Part shown: piece by piece, positions 57,401 to 63,584 of the stretch
Numbering within the stretch: the first letter of the stretch is position 1
Layout of the letters: each line of letters starts with the position of its first letter
Source of the DNA: Erpobdella octoculata
Lineage: Eukaryota; Annelida; Clitellata; Hirudinida; Erpobdellidae
Direction: 5' to 3'
Assembly: GCA_963978895.1 (NCBI GenBank)
Contig: OZ022240.1
Location: 9,805,807 to 9,869,806, forward strand
DNA: 64,000 bases
Notes under the pieces: generated by a model
Told to the model about the DNA's origin: nothing
Databases searched by the model: none
Seen by the model: the letters and a program-made list of their open reading frames with translations, nothing else
Program-made: the position numbers and the translations under genes

Positions 57401-60400
57401 ACATTTTTCAGAGCCGTAAAGGTTCTATTTGAGAAGGTGGGGGCGTCATTTGGCAGGGCTGGAGCCCCCTTAAAATTTTTTTAAATGTTTTTTATTATTT
57501 TTGGAAAAATATCTAAGAAGTTCTTAAAAAAACGGAAAAATACTTACAATTACTCTCCTCGGTTATCAGCTATTTTGAGAGGGAAAAATTTATAAGTTTT
57601 TAAAAACATTTTTGGAAAAGTACCTACGAATATCCTACTCCCCTGCTCATCAGCTATTTTGGGAAAAAGGGTTTAGCATTAGGAAGGTTCAATTTTGAAT
57701 TATGTAGGTTTTTTAAACAGTTTGCCACCCCGCCCGTGATTTTTCTGAAATGACTCTCGGGTTAAAAATCCATCATCCAAATCAACTTTTGAAGAAATCT
57801 TAGAAGATGACGGGGGTGAATAATGTTAATATCTTTTGTAAATAGAGGATAAAAACAATCAAGAATGATGCGGTCATCATCTCTATGTGATTTGAGTGAA
57901 ATATTCTGAATTTCGGCAATTTAGTGGTCTCAACAATGGATGTAAAAGCTTTCCTAGGCTTTCTATCTGCAACACTTGCTATGTCTTTTGTGTGAGTTAA
58001 CATAGACATCTGCTCGTGTTTTAGTTTGTTGCATGAATTCAAGTGCTAAAACTTCATTTGTGACGTGAACACTAAACTGTTCAAGAAGATCCAGTGCACC
58101 ATTCTAGTCAGTAAGGTCTGAGAAATTCATTAGAGAACAAATTCGAAGTGTACACATTCTTTGACCATAGCATGCATGGGACACATCAAAGAGTACACAG
58201 AATGCTTACCAAGCTACAGTTTTACCAGAACCAGAATATTTTGAAATAGCAAGCCACTTGTGTTGCAGAAAATTTTCGGAGCTGAGGGCCCTACATACAC
58301 CTTTTATCATCTGATTTTATTTCCACTAAGCTTACTTGACATTAGGGACATCATTTTGGGGCAGGGGGAGAACATTGCTGGAACGTGCAACTTAATGTGA
58401 AAAAAAATTTCCCCACTTTTAAATTCTCGGTTACGGCCCACCTCCAACTACCTTCCCTGTCATCAGCTTTTTTGATGATAAAAATGTGGAATTTTTTGAA
58501 AATTTTTGAAAAAAGTAGCTTCCACTATCTAGTGATATTTTAGTAACGAAAATTAAAACTAATACGAAAAAGATCGACCATAGTTAACTAAAACTATAAC
58601 GAAACGAAAATTGAATTTCCCAACTAAAACTAAATTAAAACTAGAATGGTTTGTCCTAGAACTAAATAAAACTAAAATAAATAAACTCAAATATTCAGTT
58701 TCTTTTTCGTTATTTGACAAAAGTTTGTAATTAAAATTTATAATGATCATAGACATCGATGTATTTAGAAACATAAAAAAATTAATTTAATTTCTTTGGT
58801 TTCTCAATATCGGCCTGAAATGTCTAAGTACGTTCTTTTATTCTCAGTATTTGACAGAAGTTAATGTGTTGTTTTTGCAACCGATATTAATTTGGCAAGT
58901 TTAGTTAAACAGTTTTCTGGTCGAAAGCGGGGCAGCAATGTGTGGACTTATTTTAAATTTGAAGAAACAGAAAACAAAAGTCGATGTCTTGTGGTTTTAG
59001 CAAATGGTTCAAAATGCGTCGCACTTGTTGCAACTAAGAATCCGACTAATCTTAAAAACAATCTCAACATCACCACAAAGAAATTTTTAATGACATGATT
59101 GAGTTGGAACAAAATCAATTGAGTGTCAATGCAAGCAAGAAGATTTGAATTGATGGTTAGTTTTATTTTGCTACTATAGTATACTTTACTATAAGGTTAT
59201 ATAGTAATATAGTTGCTAGTAAAAGTACTCTCGATAATGTAGCTAGCATGATAATTTTTTAAAAATACTTGATTTTAACTTATTTATGTAATTTGTTTTA
59301 AGTTGAAACATATTTTATGTGTATAGGTGGAACTCCAACCCTATCTACATAAGCAGCCATCAAGTCAACCGCAATTGTCGACAGTCCACTCAACAGTGAA
59401 AGATTTCCCCCTTCTTTCAGCAAAACTGGCTGGACAGTCAACAAGGCAAGTGGTTCTTGATGTGGATGGTGCACTGCTAAAAAACCATCTCACTCAGTCT
59501 ATCAAAAAAAGTCAGTTCATCTCCATATAATTACAGCCTCACCTCAATTGAGTTCTGGTACCAGAAGCAACAGTTCTGGATCTAATATCAGCACCAGCTT
59601 CGCAAGCTTTTGTGGAGCAACTTTTTCAGTTTGTGGGATTTTGACAGCTGGCAGACGCAACAGGATGGAAAAATCATGCTTGGTTAAAAGTAAACCAAGA
59701 TCTACTTGTTCACATGGACAGTTAATATTCATTATATTGAAATAAAAATATATGAGCAAAAATTTTAATCGTGTCGGAAAAAACTAATAATAACTAAACT
59801 AAACTAGAATGATAGCACCAAAACTATATAAAAACTAAAATTGCATTTATGAAAAATAAAACTAAATAAAATAAAAATGACTTTAGCCAAAACTAACTAA
59901 AACTAAAATGATTTTCATAACTAAAATATCACTGCCACTATCTCCTCGGTCATAAGCTTTTTTGACAGAAAAAGTTTAGCATTATAATAAAAAAAATGAA
60001 CGTGTGGGCCCCTTCAACATGTTGCCCCCCAAGGTTTTGCTGAAATGATGTTCCTGCTTAGCATTATTTAAATACCTATCTTTATTATTTAATATTTTGC
60101 CTCCAGTTTATAGGAAACTTTGGATATGGACACGAGAAAAATGCATGATTATTTAGCATTTTAAACATTTATTTACACATTAAATTTTTTTGAAACATTT
60201 AATTTTGAAAGTGTGTCCTGTCTTGTTTTTCCACAGACTTTTTAATTTTTGAATTTGGTTCCGACGAGGGGGGGGCCAAAGTCTATTGACAAATGTGAGG
60301 GAGGCCATGGCCGAACTGGCCCCCCCTGGATCCGCTAGTGTCAATAGAGACAGGTACAGTGTGTATGACAGTTACATGGTTACACAATTTGACTTCTTCA

Positions 60401-63400
60401 AAATTTATTCATATTGAGAATGCTTGGCATATGTTAGCAGTATAACTGCTCGAGTGCATACTTCTACCAGTATGTTGTGTGTGTGCATGCAAACTTACAT
60501 CGGCGTGTTGTGTGTGTGTACTCATGTGCAGATTTACTTTACGTGCTTTATTGGTAGAATATTTATTAGTGTTGGCCAAAACCTAACCCCAAGAATGACG
60601 TTAATTATTTTTTTTTAAACCGACAAAAACCTAGTTTGTAAAGTTTGCCTTCGTTTTTTTTTAAATTTTTTTGAAATTTTATAATTGTTCTAATTTGTTA
60701 CCAAATTTACTAAAATAAAGAACAAAATATTATTTTCTATTGGCTTTGAGTTTCTTCATCAATTAAATGACTATCTAAGTCTTTGATGTGCAGGCATTAG
60801 CTTTCTCAAATCATTTATTTATTTAATATCTAACTCTTTGCTGTGCCAGCTTTAACTTTTTTGACTCTTTTAAAGCACTAATCTGCCAATGATGTTGTGA
60901 CCTATATCAATTATATCAGCACATCCCTCCAGTTTATCCATACTTTAACTTTACTGTTATTTTCTTTTTAAATTTGTGTTATATTTGAATTTTATACTGC
61001 AACTCATAAACTTGAAAGAAATGTCAAAGAAAGCAAAAATGACTGATGATATTAATTACGTTATAATTAACAAATACTCTTCCTGAAGATGTGCAAAAAT
61101 TCTTTAAATAAACAATGAAAATCTAGCCAATAGCTACTAGAGAAAATTTGATAATCTAAAACAGGGGTCTCCAAACTTTTCGGCCGGAAGGCCGCATTAA
61201 CTGTCAACAGCAGTTTGGCGGGCCGACTACACACTAGAGGTCAAAATAAGAAAGAATCAAAACATAGATGTTGTTTTCAATTATATATTTATAATTTTAA
61301 TATTATATTTAATGTTGTGTAAAAATAAAGTTATTTCAACATGAATAAATAGTGAAACTGTATCTTGCACACAATATGGCTCAAAAAATGCACACTTGCA
61401 AGTGTATATCACTAATTAAAATAGAGTGCTACACATTTCACAATTATATGACAGTACAAAATAATGGTAATCATGGAGCATAATAAATTATTTTCATATA
61501 TTTTTCAAATATTTTTTATAAATTTTATACCAATAGAAAAGAAAAAATTACTAATTTTTTGATCGAAGAAGAATCTCTATAAATTAAAAGGAATATCGAA
61601 ATTATTTGGAAAATACCGTCAGGCAGCGATAAAAGCTCGAGTATGCAGGCTGACAACAAACTCAAAGTGAAGTAGAATATGAAATAAAGGTACAATTAAA
61701 TTGTATGATTTGTTTAAGATAAATTGGAAAAATATATTTAAAAAAAAATAATACTAATTAAATTTTTTTTTAATATAAAAAATCTGCGCGGGCCGCAGTT
61801 TGGAGACCCCTGATCTAAAATAACATTTTGTTTCCTCATGACAAGGCAATTTTGAGCTTCATTCAAAAGCGCTAAAGAAATTTGTATAATTAATTAAACC
61901 TAAACATTTGACTAAAATTTTGGCCTAAAAAAGACAGGCAACCTGAGTTTGACTGCGCACTATCCTTTCATTTTGGATGGCAATGGAGCTGTGCAGGACA
62001 GGTGAAGTATATGACAAGCAATTCTTTACAATGTTCTCATCCTTTTCCGTGAATCTAAAATTTTAATACAAATTATTATTTTTAAAGAAAAACCTAAAAC
62101 GTGGAGAATTATCTAAACGAACTTCTTGTTGTCTTTCTTGTTAAGAATGCAGACAATCGCGAGTAGATGATTTGAACTTTTACAAATAATGGGGACACAC
62201 AACGAAGAAATTATTTTGAATGGAACGTACTTCTTCATCTCTTCAAAATGTACCTTGAACTATAAATTCACATATTAACTATAAATTCACATCTTAACTA
62301 TAAATTCACATCATAACTATAAATTCACATCTTAACTATAAATTCACATCATAACTATAAATTCACATCTTAACTATAAATTCACATCTTAACTATAAAT
62401 TCACATCTTAACAATAAATTCACATCTTTTGGAACATCTAAAATCATTTCTTTTGCAGAACCAGGACAGCACATTATTAAAAATATTACACTTCACACAT
62501 GTGCCATGCTTCTTTACATTTAGATGCTTGATTATTGCAATTGAAAAACAGGTGCAAATATAATTAAAGGTGTAAATGTCAAGGCATCAAAATATTCCAA
62601 CTTCTATTGAAGATGATATTTATAAAATAAAAATTAATGAAAATGTTAATGAATCCAACCAGATCAATGACTTCCATAGATAGACTGTTTTTCTTTTCAA
62701 CTATTGAAAAAATGTTGCTGTCATGAATCTGTTTCAAATATTGTAATGCAATTACATATTCACAATTATGGATGATATATATTTTTTAATTACATATAAT
62801 GCAATTACATATTCACAATTATGGATGATATATATTTTATAATTACATATATTGCAATTACATATTTACATTTATGGTTGATATATATTTTATAATTACA
62901 TATATTGCAATTACATATTCACATTTATTGTTGATATATATTTTATATATTGCAATTACATTTTCACAATTATGGTTAATAGGTTGATGTATATATTTTA
63001 AAACATTTATAATACTCACTGGAAAGCGCAGCTCATTCTCTAACACTTTCCCACATATCACCTAAAAACACCAGCTCTTGAATAATAAACAATAAAAACA
63101 ATAAATGGTTAAAATGTCATATATATATATATATATATATACTAGCAGGGGCACCCGGCATTGCCCAAGGTTTTTAGAGGGTTTTCTAATGTTTTTCTCT
63201 CTCGCTCCCGTTTCCTTCTCCGCTTTCCCGTTCCCGTCGCGTTCCCGCTCTCGGTCATTTTCCAGCTCCCGGTTGCTTTCCCGCTCTATCTTTCGCTCTC
63301 AGTTGGCTTCCCGTTCCCGTTTTCGCTCATTTATGTATGTATATGTATGTATATATATATATGTATATAATTCCCGCTCATTTTGTGACGGATTTCAAAT

Positions 63401-63508
63401 TTTTTTTCTCTATATTTGATTCCCCTTGACTCTCAAGGTTGTGTGAAAATTTCATTACGATCGGATGAATGGTGTAGCAATGCATAAAGGACATACATAC
63501 AAACATTC

Positions 63509-63584
<76 letters not shown>

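Larger units (their letters stand above)
57337..60340. mobile_element. hAT element with CACTGGCGGATC ends, carrying a nested hAT
   Basis: The ends CACTGGCGGATCTAG and CTGGATCCGCTAGTG are imperfect inverses, flanked by the perfect 8-bp duplication TCAATAGA (57329..57336, 60341..60348). G-runs lie near both ends. Outside the nested element (58530..59934) the interior has internally similar blocks with CTCGGTTATCAGCTTTTT (57555, 57640, 58450, 59945), but no intact transposase. Confidence 0.92.
56955..61942 (-). other. 5-kb PDE2 intron with hAT insertions
   Basis: Between the exons at 61943 and 56915. It contains the 57337..60340 hAT element and the 61162..61812 hAT element, both described separately. 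The remainder (60349..61160) is AT-rich with a GTGTGTGTGCATG tract near 60478..60530 and no gene. Confidence 0.85.
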
